Shown: piece by piece, positions 41,121-49,987 of the stretch
Layout of the letters: the number at the start of each line of letters is the position of its first letter
Position numbering within the stretch: the first letter of the stretch is position 1
Source of the DNA: Isoptericola variabilis 225
Lineage (GTDB): Bacteria; Actinomycetota; Actinomycetes; Actinomycetales; Cellulomonadaceae
Direction: 5' to 3'
Length of the DNA stretch: 64,000 bases
NCBI RefSeq assembly: GCF_000215105.1
Contig: NC_015588.1
Span: 186,001 to 250,000 of the forward strand
Made by a program: the position numbers and the translations under genes
Notes under the pieces: generated by a model
What the model was told of the DNA's origin: nothing
Databases searched by the model: none
Seen by the model: the letters and a program-made list of their open reading frames with translations, nothing else

Positions 41121-42241
41121 GGTCGGACCTCCTCGACGAGGACCTCGGACGGCGCGTTCGCCGCCGCGGGAACGGTGTCGCGGCCGGTCGCGGGATCCTC
41201 GCCGAACCACCGGCGTCCCGCCCGCAGCGACACGTGCACGAGGCCCAGGAGCACAGGGACCTCGATGAGCGGCCCCACCACGCCGGCCAGGGCCTGGCCG
41301 GAGGTGGCGCCGAACGTGGCGATCGCGACGGCGATCGCGAGCTCGAAGTTGTTGCCCGCCGCGGTGAAGGCGAGCGTCGTGGAGCGCGCGTAGCCCAGCC
41401 CGAGCGCGTGCCCGAGCGCCAGGCCGAGCGCCCACTGCACCGCGAAGTAGACGAGCAGCGGGACGGCGATGCGCGCGACGTCGAGCGGCCGGGCCGCGAT
41501 CGCGTCGCCCTGGAGCGCGAAGAGCAGCACGATCGTGAACAGCAGGCCGTGCAGCGCCCAGGGCCCGACGCGCGGCAGGAAGGTGCCCTCGTACCACGCC
41601 CGCCCGCGCGTGCGCTCGCCGATCGCGCGCGACACGAAGCCCGCGGCGAGCGGCACGCCGAGGAACACGAGCACGTTGAGCGCGACCTGGCCCACCGAGA
41701 CGTCGAGGCCCTGCGTGTCCAGGCCGAGCCAGCCCGGCAGGACGGTGAGGTAGAACCAGCCGAGCAGCGAGAACGCGAGCACCTGGAAGACCGAGTTGAG
41801 CGCGACGAGGACCGCGGCGGCCTCGCGGTCGCCGCACGCCAGGTCGTTCCAGATGACGACCATGGCGATGCAGCGCGCGAGGCCGACGAGGATCAGGCCC
41901 GTGCGGTACTCCGGCAGGTCCGGCAGCAGCAGCCAGGCGAGGGCGAACATGAGCGCCGGTCCGGCGACCCAGTTGAGGACCAGGGAGCTCACGAGCAGGC
42001 GCCGGTCGCCCGTGACGGCGGCGACGCGGTCGTAGCGCACCTTCGCGAGCACCGGGTACATCATCACGAGCAGGCCGAGCGCGATGGGCAGCGAGATCCC
42101 GCCGACCTCGAGCGCCTCGAGCGCGTGCCCGACGCCGGGCAGCCAGCGGCCGAGCGCGAGCCCCAGGAGCATCGCGGCGGCGATCCACAGGGGCAGCCAC
42201 CGGTCCAGGGCGGACAGGCGGCGGGTGACGAGGGTGCTCAC
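41117..42241 (-). CDS. acr3: ACR3-family arsenite efflux permease
   Basis: A 374-residue ten-helix transporter that expels arsenite. The essential Cys of helix 4 is in GLARCIAMVVIWNDLACGD, and TAAGNNFELAIAVAIATFG holds the conserved Glu of helix 9; NWVAGPALMFALAW is also typical. GTG 42241 is chosen since AAGGAG lies about nine bases upstream. It is the first gene of a four-gene leftward operon (acr3, arsR-arsC, arsC, reductase remnant), driven by a promoter with a dyad at 42259-42275. Confidence 0.95.
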   Translation of the reverse strand: MSTLVTRRLSALDRWLPLWIAAAMLLGLALGRWLPGVGHALEALEVGGISLPIALGLLVMMYPVLAKVRYDRVAAVTGDRRLLVSSLVLNWVAGPALMFALAWLLLPDLPEYRTGLILVGLARCIAMVVIWNDLACGDREAAAVLVALNSVFQVLAFSLLGWFYLTVLPGWLGLDTQGLDVSVGQVALNVLVFLGVPLAAGFVSRAIGERTRGRAWYEGTFLPRVGPWALHGLLFTIVLLFALQGDAIAARPLDVARIAVPLLVYFAVQWALGLALGHALGLGYARSTTLAFTAAGNNFELAIAVAIATFGATSGQALAGVVGPLIEVPVLLGLVHVSLRAGRRWFGEDPATGRDTVPAAANAPSEVLVEEVRP

Positions 42242-42258
42242 GCAGGGGCTCCTTGCTG

Positions 42259-42292
42259 ATTCGATCTCGATCAATATAGACGGCTTTCGATG
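42259..42292 (-). promoter_or_regulatory. acr3 operon promoter and probable ArsR site
   Basis: On the minus strand TATATT (42273-42278) is a good -10. It adjoins an imperfect dyad ATTGATC-G-AGATCGAAT (42259-42275), and a further ATCGAAA sits at 42286-42292. AT-rich dyads like this are ArsR targets, and the ArsR domain of the second gene is the likely binder. Confidence 0.5.
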
Positions 42293-42337
42293 CAGCAGCC
42301 ACCCGCAGCCGCCGCCGTCCCACCTCTTGCGCGCGGC

Positions 42338-42371
42338 TGAACGCCTGTTTAGGCTCATGAACGTGCGTTCA
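42338..42371 (+). promoter_or_regulatory. Two TetR operators 20 bp apart
   Basis: TGAACG-TG-CGTTCA (42358-42371) has perfect six-base arms and covers the start codon. A weaker copy, TGAACG-CC-TGTTTA, lies at 42338-42351, exactly 20 bases upstream, so two dimers would bind the same face of the helix. An outer perfect pair GCTGAACGC/GCGTTCAGC spans both. Autoregulation by the TetR protein is inferred. Confidence 0.7.
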
Positions 42372-43049
42372 GCCGACGACCTCACGACCCGCGCCCGCAT
42401 CCGCGACGCCGCGGTGCTGCGGTTCGCGCGCTCGGGCTTCGACGCGACGGTGCGCGACATCGCGGCCGACGCGGGGGTCAGCCCTGCGCTGGTGATCCAC
42501 CACTTCGGGTCGAAGGCCAAGCTGCACGCCGTGTGCGACGAGCACGTGCTGGCGTGGATCGCCGAGTCCAAGCGCAAGAACATGGGCCCGGCCACGAGCG
42601 GGCGCCTCATGGAGGTGCTCACCGAGGCCGAGGAGTTCGCGCCGCTGCTCGGCTACGTGCTGCGGTCGCTGCAGGCCGGCGGCGAGGTCGCGGCGGCGTT
42701 CGTCAACCACATGATCGAGGACGCCGAGAAGTACACGGCCGAGGCGGTCCGGGCGGGCATCGTCAAGCCCAGCCTCGACGAGGCCAAGCGCGTGCGCTTC
42801 CTCGTGCTGTCGTCGCTCGGCTCGATGCTCCTGGCGCTCACGCTCGACCCGCCGCAGGACCCGGCCGACCTGCAGGGCACGCTGCGCCGGTTCCTCAAGG
42901 ACCAGTACCTGCCGCAGGTCGAGCTCTTCACGCAGGGGTTCCTCACGAACCGCCGCATGCTCGACGACTACCTGCTCTACGTCGGTGACCCGCCGTCGTC
43001 GGACCGCGTCGACGCGGACGTCCCCAGCGAGGACGACCCCGCCGCCTGA
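42357..43049 (+). CDS. TetR-family transcriptional repressor
   Basis: A 230-residue repressor. The N-terminal HTH reads [44 protein letters not shown] (given here in part as the family pattern, residues about 12-56). The C-terminal ligand domain is helical, without recognisable specificity. It stands upstream of an ABC exporter and overlaps paired operators, so it probably represses itself and the pump. ATG 42357 begins immediately before the second operator. Confidence 0.9.
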   Translation: MNVRSADDLTTRARIRDAAVLRFARSGFDATVRDIAADAGVSPALVIHHFGSKAKLHAVCDEHVLAWIAESKRKNMGPATSGRLMEVLTEAEEFAPLLGYVLRSLQAGGEVAAAFVNHMIEDAEKYTAEAVRAGIVKPSLDEAKRVRFLVLSSLGSMLLALTLDPPQDPADLQGTLRRFLKDQYLPQVELFTQGFLTNRRMLDDYLLYVGDPPSSDRVDADVPSEDDPAA

Positions 43050-43089
43050 CGCGCACACACCGCGACACCTCCCACGACGAAGAGGAACC

Positions 43090-44061
43090 ATGACCACCGC
43101 GCGTACGGGCGCGACGACCGCGCCCGCGATCGAGATCCACGACCTGCACAAGTCCTTCGGCACGGTCAAGGCCCTCGACGGCCTCGACCTGACCGTCCGC
43201 CCCGGCGAGGTCGCCGGCTTCCTGGGCCCCAACGGCGCCGGCAAGTCGACGACCATCCGGGTCCTGCTCGGCCTGCTGCGCGCCGACGCCGGCCACGTCC
43301 GCCTCCTCGGCGGCGACCCCTGGTCCGACGCCGTCGCGCTCCACCGCCGCCTCGCCTACGTGCCGGGCGACGTCAACCTCTGGCCCAACCTCACGGGCGG
43401 CGAGACGATCGACTTCCTCACGCGGCTGCGCGGTGGGGGCACGAGCAGAGGCGCAAGACAGCGCCGTCAGGAGCTGCTCGAGCGCTTCGAGCTCGACCCC
43501 ACCAAGAAGGCCCGCACCTACTCCAAGGGCAACCGGCAGAAGGTCGCGCTCGTCGCGGCGTTCGCCTCCGACGTCGACCTCCTCGTCCTCGACGAGCCGA
43601 CGTCGGGCCTCGACCCCCTGATGGAGGCCGTGTTCACCGACTACGTGCGCGAGGCCAAGGCCACGGGCACCTCGGTGCTGCTGAGCAGCCACATCCTCCA
43701 CGAGGTCGAGAAGGTCTGCGACACCGTGACGATCATCCGCGGCGGCCGGTCCGTCGAGTCCGGCGCTCTCGAGGAGCTGCGCCACCTGACCCGGTCGAAC
43801 GTCACCGCGGTCGTCGAGGGCGACCCGTCGTCGCTCGGCGGGATCCTCGGGGTGCACGACCTGGTCACCGCACCGGACGCCCAGGGCACGCGCGTCACAT
43901 TCGACGTCGACAACGACGCCATGGGTGCCGTGCTCACCGCCCTGTCGTCGCTCGGCGTGCAGTCGTTCACCGCGGCCCCGCCGTCGCTCGAGGAGCTCTT
44001 CATGCGCCACTACGGCGACGTGCTGCCGGTCGCCGCGGGCAGCGGGGCGGGGGCGCGATGA
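43090..44061 (+). CDS. ABC exporter ATP-binding protein
   Basis: A 323-residue ATPase of the drug/antibiotic-export type. Walker [10 protein letters not shown], a signature-like [15 protein letters not shown], Walker [14 protein letters not shown] and an H-loop SSHIL are present. The C-terminal 90 residues form the regulatory extension common in DrrA-type subunits. It ends in an ATGA overlap with the permease gene, and is preceded by the TetR gene with a 40-base gap and an AGAGGA ribosome site. Confidence 0.94.
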   Translation: MTTARTGATTAPAIEIHDLHKSFGTVKALDGLDLTVRPGEVAGFLGPNGAGKSTTIRVLLGLLRADAGHVRLLGGDPWSDAVALHRRLAYVPGDVNLWPNLTGGETIDFLTRLRGGGTSRGARQRRQELLERFELDPTKKARTYSKGNRQKVALVAAFASDVDLLVLDEPTSGLDPLMEAVFTDYVREAKATGTSVLLSSHILHEVEKVCDTVTIIRGGRSVESGALEELRHLTRSNVTAVVEGDPSSLGGILGVHDLVTAPDAQGTRVTFDVDNDAMGAVLTALSSLGVQSFTAAPPSLEELFMRHYGDVLPVAAGSGAGAR

Positions 44062-45737
44062 CCGCCACCGCGACCCGCCCGGCCCCGGCCGCGCCTCCGG
44101 CGCCGGCCGCCACGGGCGGGCACACCCTCACCGGCACCGGCCGGCTCGTGCGCTTCGTGCTGCGCCGCGACCGGGTCCGGCTCACGGTGTGGAGCGCCTC
44201 GATGGTCGCGTTCTACGCCTACTTCACCGCCACCCTCGACACGGTGTTCGCGGACGAGGCCTCCCGCCAGGGCCGCGCCGCCGTCATGGAGACGCCCGCG
44301 GGCATCGTCATGGGCGGGCCCAACTACGGCCTGGAGAACTACACGACGGGCGTGGCCATGGCCAACGAGGGCATCACGTGGGTGGTGCTCGCGCTGGCGA
44401 TCTTCAGCATCCTGCACGTCGTACGGCACACGCGGGCCGAGGAGGAGTCGGGCCGCTCCGAGCTGGTGCGTGCCGCCGCCGTCGGCCGGCACGCGCCCGC
44501 GGTCGCGGCCATGGTCACGCTCGTGATCGCGCAGGCCCTCATCGCGGTGCTCTCGGCGCTCGCGATGTACGGCGTCGGCGGCGGCGAGCTGGCGCTCGTC
44601 GACTCGTTCGCGATGACGGTCGGCTCGGCGCTCAGCGCGCTCGTCTTCGGCGCGGTCGCCGTCGTGTTCTGCCAGGTCACCGAGCACGGGCGCGGCGCGA
44701 TCGGCATGAGCCTCGCGGTCTTCGCCGCCGCGTTCGTCGTCCGGGCCGCGGGCGACATGCAGCAGCGCGGCGGCAGCGCGCTGTCGTGGTTCTCGCCGAT
44801 CGCGTGGGCGCAGCAGATGCGCTCGTTCGTCGACCTGCGGTGGTGGCCGGCGCTGCTGTCGGTGGCCGCCGTCGCGGTCCTGCTGTGGGTCGGCGCGGTG
44901 CTGGCCTCGCGGCGCGACTTCGGCGGCGGGCTCGTCGCGTCGCGCGGCGGGCGGGCCGACGCGCGGCCGTCGCTGCGCAGCCCCCTCGCGCTCGCCTGGC
45001 TGCAGCAGCGGTCCGCGCTGCTGTGGAGCTGCCTGGGTCTCGGCCTCATGTGGTACGCCTCGGGCACCCTCATGCCCGAGATCGGCACCATGATCGGCGA
45101 CCTCGTCGAGTCGAACCCGGCCGCGCAGCAGATCTTCGGCGACGACCCGTCGGCGCTGAGCGTGTCGTTCCTCGGCGTCATGCTGCTCTACGCCGCGCTG
45201 TGCTGCGCCGCGTACGCGATCGTCATGGCGCTGCGGCCCAAGGCCGAGGAGTCCACGGGCCGGGCCGAGGTCGCGCTCGCGCTGCCCGTGTCCCGCACGC
45301 GGTGGCTCGGCGCGCAGCTCGGGGTCGCCGCGATCGGCACGCTCGTGCTCCTCGCCGTGAGCGTGTACGCGCTGTGGGCGGGTGCCGTCTCGGTCGGCTG
45401 GGACGACCAGTCGTTCGGGCAGTACACGACCGTGCTGGTCAGCTACGTGCCGGCGCTGCTCGTGTACCTCGGGCTCGCCGCGGCGCTGTTCGCGTGGCTG
45501 CCCAAGGCGTCGGGCGTCGCGTGGGCGCTGCTCGCGTACACGTTCGTCGTCGGCCTGTTCGGCGGCCTGTTCGAGCTGCCCGACTGGGCGCTGCGCCTCT
45601 CGCCGTTCGACTGGGTGCCCGCGCCCTTCGTCGACGACGTCGCGGCGGGCGACACGCTCGTGCTGTGGGGGATCGCCGCCGTGCTGCTGGCGCTCGCGTT
45701 CGTCGGGTTCCGGCGTCGCGACGTCGTGAGCACCTGA
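44058..45737 (+). CDS. ABC exporter permease (polyketide-antibiotic exporter type)
   Basis: A 559-residue membrane protein with two six-helix halves, each beginning with a short cytoplasmic lead ([19 protein letters not shown] and [18 protein letters not shown]). The arrangement matches the large ABC-2 permeases described as polyketide-antibiotic exporters. It pairs with the ATPase encoded just upstream and is probably induced when a ligand releases the TetR repressor. The substrate is unknown. Confidence 0.9.
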   Translation: MTATATRPAPAAPPAPAATGGHTLTGTGRLVRFVLRRDRVRLTVWSASMVAFYAYFTATLDTVFADEASRQGRAAVMETPAGIVMGGPNYGLENYTTGVAMANEGITWVVLALAIFSILHVVRHTRAEEESGRSELVRAAAVGRHAPAVAAMVTLVIAQALIAVLSALAMYGVGGGELALVDSFAMTVGSALSALVFGAVAVVFCQVTEHGRGAIGMSLAVFAAAFVVRAAGDMQQRGGSALSWFSPIAWAQQMRSFVDLRWWPALLSVAAVAVLLWVGAVLASRRDFGGGLVASRGGRADARPSLRSPLALAWLQQRSALLWSCLGLGLMWYASGTLMPEIGTMIGDLVESNPAAQQIFGDDPSALSVSFLGVMLLYAALCCAAYAIVMALRPKAEESTGRAEVALALPVSRTRWLGAQLGVAAIGTLVLLAVSVYALWAGAVSVGWDDQSFGQYTTVLVSYVPALLVYLGLAAALFAWLPKASGVAWALLAYTFVVGLFGGLFELPDWALRLSPFDWVPAPFVDDVAAGDTLVLWGIAAVLLALAFVGFRRRDVVST

Positions 45738-45754
45738 TCGCCCGGGGCACGCAC

Positions 45755-45800
45755 GTTGTCAGGGCCACACCCGTGCATGCACCGGTGTGGCCCTGACAAC
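45755..45800 (+). terminator. TGTCAGGG hairpin after ABC exporter
   Basis: GTTGTCAGGGCCACACC and GGTGTGGCCCTGACAAC form a perfect 17-bp stem, and the loop contains the palindrome GTGCATGCAC, so almost all 46 bases are symmetrical. It lies between the exporter stop and the next permease start. Confidence 0.75.
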
Positions 45801-45828
45801 TCCCGGGGTGGGGTTACCGTGGTCGGTC

Positions 45829-47232
45829 GTGACCACCACCCCTCGAACGACGCCGGGCCTGCTCGCCGCCCCGGCCGAGCCGCTCGCGCACGGCCTGCGC
45901 CCGCGGCACCTGACGATGATGGGCCTCGGCTCGGCGATCGGTGCCGGGCTGTTCCTCGGCTCGGGCGTCGGCATCGCGACCGCCGGCCCCGCCGTGCTCG
46001 TGAGCTACGCGATCGCGGGCGCGCTCGTCGTCCTCGTCATGCGCATGCTCGCCGAGATGGCCGCCGCGATGCCCGCGTCCGGCTCGTTCTCGGTCTACGC
46101 CGAGGCGGCGCTGGGCCGCTGGGCCGGCTTCCTGCTCGGCTGGCTCTACTGGTTCATGATCATCATGGTGCTCGGCGTCGAGGTCACGGGCGTGGCGGCG
46201 ATCGCGAGCACCTGGTGGCCGCAGGTGCCGCAGTGGGCCGTGGCGGCGGTCGTCGTGGCCGTGTTCGGCGCCGTGAACCTCATCGGTGTGCGGCACTTCG
46301 GCGAGGCCGAGTTCTGGTTCGCGATGATCAAGGTCGCCGCGATCGTCGGCTTCCTCGTGGTCGGCCTGCTCATCGTCGTCGGCGTGATCCCCGTCGGCGG
46401 CAGCGTGCTGGGGGAGTGGGCCGCGCACGGCGGCTTCGCGCCCGCGGGCTGGGCCGGCATCGCGGCCGGGCTCCTCGTCGTCGTCTTCGCGTTCGGCGGC
46501 ATCGAGATCGTCACGATCGCCGCGGCCGAGGCGCGCGACCCGCAGACCGCCGTCGCCCGCGCGACCCGCACCATCCTGTGGCGCATCCTGTTCTTCTACG
46601 TCGGCTCGGTCGCGATCATGGTCGCCCTCATCCCCTGGACCGACGCCGACCGCCTGGCCTCGCCGTTCGTCACCGTCCTGCAGATGGCCGGGTTCGACGG
46701 CGCGGCGCGGCTCATGGAGGTCGTCGTCGTCCTGGCGCTGCTGAGCGCGTTCAACGCCAACGTCTACGCGACGAGCCGCATGCTCTTCTCGCTCGGCGAG
46801 CGCCGCGACGCGCCGTCGGTGGCGACGCGCGTCTCGCGCCGCGAGGTGCCGTGGGTCGCCGTGCTCGTGTCGGTGTTCTTCGGCGTCGTCGCCGTGCTGC
46901 TCAACTGGCTGCTGCCGAACTCGATCCTGTCGATCCTGCTCAACGCCGTCGGCTCGGCGCTGCTCGTCGTGTGGGGGCTCGTCGTCGTCGCGCAGCTCCG
47001 GCTGCGCCCGCGGCTCGAGGCCGCCGCGGCCGAGCAGGGCCGCACCCTGCCGCTGCGCTCCTGGGGCTACCCGTGGCTGACCTGGGTGACGCTCGGCGGG
47101 CTCGTCGCGATCGTCGGTCTCATGCTGTCCGACGCCGCGGCGCGCGCCCAGCTGCTGGCCACCGGCGGGCTCGTGGTCGTCATCCTCGCCGCGTACGGGG
47201 TGACGCGGACCGTGGCCGCCCGCCGCGCCTGA
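45829..47232 (+). CDS. Amino-acid permease (APC/AAT family)
   Basis: A 467-residue, 12-helix permease. LRPRHLTMMGLGSAIGAGLFLGSG is the AAT-type first helix, followed by ASGSFSVYAEAALGRWAGFLLGWLYW (family block 2) and AFGGIEIVTIAAAEARDP (helix 6 loop with the conserved Glu). These transport neutral or aromatic amino acids, proline or GABA. GTG 45829 is the best start; upstream in-frame codons run into the terminator. It is a single gene, convergent with NDH-2. Confidence 0.9.
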   Translation: MTTTPRTTPGLLAAPAEPLAHGLRPRHLTMMGLGSAIGAGLFLGSGVGIATAGPAVLVSYAIAGALVVLVMRMLAEMAAAMPASGSFSVYAEAALGRWAGFLLGWLYWFMIIMVLGVEVTGVAAIASTWWPQVPQWAVAAVVVAVFGAVNLIGVRHFGEAEFWFAMIKVAAIVGFLVVGLLIVVGVIPVGGSVLGEWAAHGGFAPAGWAGIAAGLLVVVFAFGGIEIVTIAAAEARDPQTAVARATRTILWRILFFYVGSVAIMVALIPWTDADRLASPFVTVLQMAGFDGAARLMEVVVVLALLSAFNANVYATSRMLFSLGERRDAPSVATRVSRREVPWVAVLVSVFFGVVAVLLNWLLPNSILSILLNAVGSALLVVWGLVVVAQLRLRPRLEAAAAEQGRTLPLRSWGYPWLTWVTLGGLVAIVGLMLSDAAARAQLLATGGLVVVILAAYGVTRTVAARRA

Positions 47233-47244
47233 CCACCGCGGGCC

Positions 47245-48543
47245 TCACGTCCGCGCGGACGGCTCCTTCGGCGGCCGCACGGTGGGCACCTCGCCCACGA
47301 TGGGGATCGGCCGGCGGTGGAACGGGAAGCCGTACCGCGTGACGAGGCCGGCGAGCGTCGTGACCCGGTTGCGCGGCCCGACGAGCGACATGATGTGGAC
47401 GAACAGCCACACGATCCACGCCAGGCCCGCGGTGAGCCGCAGCGGCGCGCGCAGGCCGGGCACGTTGATCTCCGCGACCGCGGCCCGGCGGCCGATGACG
47501 GCCATGGTGCCCTTGTCCCGGTAGCGCAGCGGCTCGGTGGGCCGCCCCTCGATCAGCGCGAGGATGTTCCGTGCGGCCGTCCGGCCGCCCTGGATCGCGG
47601 GCTGGGCGAGCTGCGGCAGCTCGTCGGGCGTCGCGGCGATGTCGCCGACCGCGAACACACCCGGGCGGCCCTCGACCTGGAGGTCCGGGCCGACGGCGAT
47701 GCGCCCGCGCGGGCCGCGCGGCAGGTCCCAGCCGTCGACCTCGGGGTGCGGCGCGACGCCGGCCGACCAGATCGTGAGGTCGGCGTGGATGCGCGTGCCG
47801 CCGGTGAGCACGACGGCGTCGGGCAGCACCTCGGCCACGCCCGCGCCGAGGTGCAGCGTCACGCCGCGGCGCTTGAGCTCCTCCTCGGCGTACCGGCGCA
47901 GGTCGGGGTGGAAGCCCTTGAGCAGCTCGGTGCCGCGCTGGACGATCTTGACCTCGAACGCGCTGCCGTGGATCTCCGGGTACGCGGGCGCCAGCCCGGC
48001 GGTGCGCAGCTCGGCGAGCGCGCCCGCGACCTCGACGCCCGTCGCGCCGCCGCCGACGACGACCACGCGCAGCCCGTCCTCCATGCTGTGCGTGAAGGCC
48101 GACTTCTCGAGCCGGATGAAGAGCTGGTCGCGGATCTTCAGGGCCTGCGAGCGCGAGTACATGCCGAACGCGTGCTCGTGCGCGCCGGGTGTGCCGAAGT
48201 AGCTCACCGTCACGCCGTTGGCGATCACGAGAAAGTCGAAGTCGACCCACTCGTCGTTGAGCAGCCGGATGCGTCGCGCGTCGTGGTCGATGCCCACGAG
48301 CTGCTCGTGCAGCACGCGCACGTTCTTCTGCTTGAGCCGCAGCCCGCGCAGCCAGTAGGTGACGTCGCCCGGGTTCAGGCCGCCCGTGGCCACCTGGTAC
48401 AGCAGCGGCTGGAACGTGTTGTAGACGTGCCGCTCGACGAGCGTGACGCGCACGGGCGCGTCCTTGAGGGCCTTGACGACCGCGAGCCCTCCGAACCCTC
48501 CGCCGACGACGACCACGTGCGGGAGCCTGCCCTGCTGCGACAT
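47245..48543 (-). CDS. ndh: Type II NADH dehydrogenase (NDH-2)
   Basis: A 432-residue membrane-surface flavoenzyme passing electrons from NADH to menaquinone without pumping protons. VVVVGGGFGGLAVVKAL binds FAD, VVVVGGGATGVEVAGALAEL (about 163-182) binds NADH, and TFQPLLYQVATGGL and AQPAIQGGRTAARNI are NDH-2 signatures, the latter near the quinone site. A C-terminal helix (TAGLAWIVWLFVHIMSLVG) anchors it to the membrane. ATG 48543 gives the usual length. Confidence 0.92.
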   Translation of the reverse strand: MSQQGRLPHVVVVGGGFGGLAVVKALKDAPVRVTLVERHVYNTFQPLLYQVATGGLNPGDVTYWLRGLRLKQKNVRVLHEQLVGIDHDARRIRLLNDEWVDFDFLVIANGVTVSYFGTPGAHEHAFGMYSRSQALKIRDQLFIRLEKSAFTHSMEDGLRVVVVGGGATGVEVAGALAELRTAGLAPAYPEIHGSAFEVKIVQRGTELLKGFHPDLRRYAEEELKRRGVTLHLGAGVAEVLPDAVVLTGGTRIHADLTIWSAGVAPHPEVDGWDLPRGPRGRIAVGPDLQVEGRPGVFAVGDIAATPDELPQLAQPAIQGGRTAARNILALIEGRPTEPLRYRDKGTMAVIGRRAAVAEINVPGLRAPLRLTAGLAWIVWLFVHIMSLVGPRNRVTTLAGLVTRYGFPFHRRPIPIVGEVPTVRPPKEPSART

Positions 48544-48684
48544 GCCGTCACCGTAAGCGGGGGCCCGGAACCGTCGCGAGCGGAGACCGTCCGGAATTCG
48601 CCCGTCACGCCCGCGCCCCGGCGTCGTCGGTTGGGGTGACGGGCCGCGCGCCGCGCGCGGTCCCGGGGACGGGAGGGCTGCACC

Positions 48685-49437
48685 ATGAACCCCACGGGTC
48701 ACCGGCGCCAGGTCGCGGTGCTGTACGGGACGCGGCCGGAGGCCGTGAAGCTCGCGCCGGTCGTCGGCGCCCTGACCGAGCACGACGGGTTCGACCCCGT
48801 CGTCGTGGTCTCGGGCCAGCACCGCGAGATGCTCGACGGCATCAACGCGCTGTTCGGCATCGTGCCCGACCACGACCTCGGCCTCATGCGCCCCGGCCAG
48901 TCGCTCGACGACGTGCTCGCCGGGGCGCTCACGGGCTTCGGCCGGTACCTCGACGAGCGCCCGGTCGACGCCGTCGTCGTGCAGGGCGACACGACGTCGA
49001 CGTTCGCGGGGGCGCTCGCGGCGTTCCACCGCCGCATCCCGGTCGTCCACGTCGAGGCGGGGCTGCGCACGGGCAACCTCGACGCTCCCTTCCCCGAGGA
49101 GGGCAACCGCCGGTTCGTCTCGGCCGTCGCCGCGCTGCACTGCGCGCCGACCGCCGACGCCGCCGCCAACCTCCTGGCGGAGAACGTCCCGGCGAGCGCG
49201 TCGTCGTCACGGTCACCGCGCACCGGCGCGAGGCGTGGGGCGCGGGCATCGCCGGGGTCGCGGACGCGCTCGTGCGCGTTGCCCGGCTGTTCCCCGACGT
49301 GCTCGTCGTCGTCCCGCTGCACCTCAACCCGCTCGTGCGCGACGCCGTCGTGCCCGCGGTGCGCGGCGTGCCCAACGTCCGCGTGCTCGACCCGCTGCCC
49401 TACGCGGCGTTCGCGCACCTGCTCGCACGCTCGACCG
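48685..49437 (+). pseudogene. UDP-GlcNAc 2-epimerase, internally deleted and 3'-truncated
   Basis: The first 170 residues are a normal non-hydrolysing epimerase: VLYGTRPEAVKLAPVV, VVVSGQHREML, VQGDTTSTFAGALAA and HVEAGLRTGN. At about 49190, after LLAENVP, the frame changes to ERVVVTVTAHRREAWG, skipping some 35-45 residues (the VTGNTVVDAL region). The continuation runs through VVVPLHLNPLVRDAVVP to AFAHLLARSTVL and stops at about 49437, where unrelated opposite-strand coding sequence begins; the conserved SGGxQEE end is lost. The enzyme normally makes UDP-ManNAc for wall polymers; this copy is dead unless the sequence is misassembled. Confidence 0.72.
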
Positions 49438-49841
49438 TACTGGTTGACCGTGCCGAGCGCGATGACGCCGTTGGGCCCGAAGAGCTGGAGGGAGTCCCCG
49501 AGGTCGACGAACACCGCGTTGAGCACGTCGGCGCTCAGCGGGTTGGTGCGGAGCGCGTCGCCCGACGGGTGCTCGGCGTGCGCGCCGTGGACCTCGGCGA
49601 CGTCGTCGAGGTCGATCGGCGGCGCGCTGCCACCCAGGAACTTCCCGAGCGCCTCGGTCTGGTCGGTCGGCTCCGCGTTCGCCGCCGAGGCGCCCGCGAA
49701 CGTCGTGACGCCGACGATCCCTGCGGTGACGAGCAGCCCCGTGGCTCTGCGGACGGTCTGATGATCGAGTCGACCGCGGCGCCGCGGACCCTCGGAGGGT
49801 CGCGCTGCGGCGTCGTGCCGACGAGAAGGCCGGTTCCTCAC
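49438..49841 (-). pseudogene. 5' fragment of a choice-of-anchor G surface protein gene
   Basis: From GTG 49841 (GGGGA six bases upstream) the minus strand encodes a signal peptide (TGLLVTAGIVGVTTFAGASA, cut near ANAEP), then LGKFLGGSAPPIDLDDVAEV, NPLSADVLNAVFVDLGDSLQL and GVIALGTVNQYG, the N-terminal region of choice-of-anchor G proteins. It breaks off at about 49438, tail to tail against the truncated epimerase; the several-hundred-residue remainder and the anchor are gone. The frame runs on through antisense epimerase sequence, so any product would be aberrant. Confidence 0.65.
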
Positions 49842-49966
49842 TCTTTCCCCTTGGCATGAGAGGGGCCGCCCCTGTGGTGGCCTCGCCCGGATAGACGCAG
49901 CCGCGCCGCAGGGGGCACGGGTGAATGTGGGCAGGTGCAGCCCTTGCGCGGTGTCGGAGGTCTCGC

Positions 49967-49987
49967 TAGAATCGAACACATGTTCGA
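49967..49987 (+). promoter_or_regulatory. LexA (SOS) box over a leaderless promoter
   Basis: TCGAACACATGTTCGA (49972-49987) matches the actinobacterial SOS consensus TCGAAC-N4-GTTCGA exactly. A TAGAAT -10 (49967-49972) touches its left end and the gene's ATG (49980) is inside it, so transcription would start at the start codon and bound LexA would block it. Confidence 0.85.
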
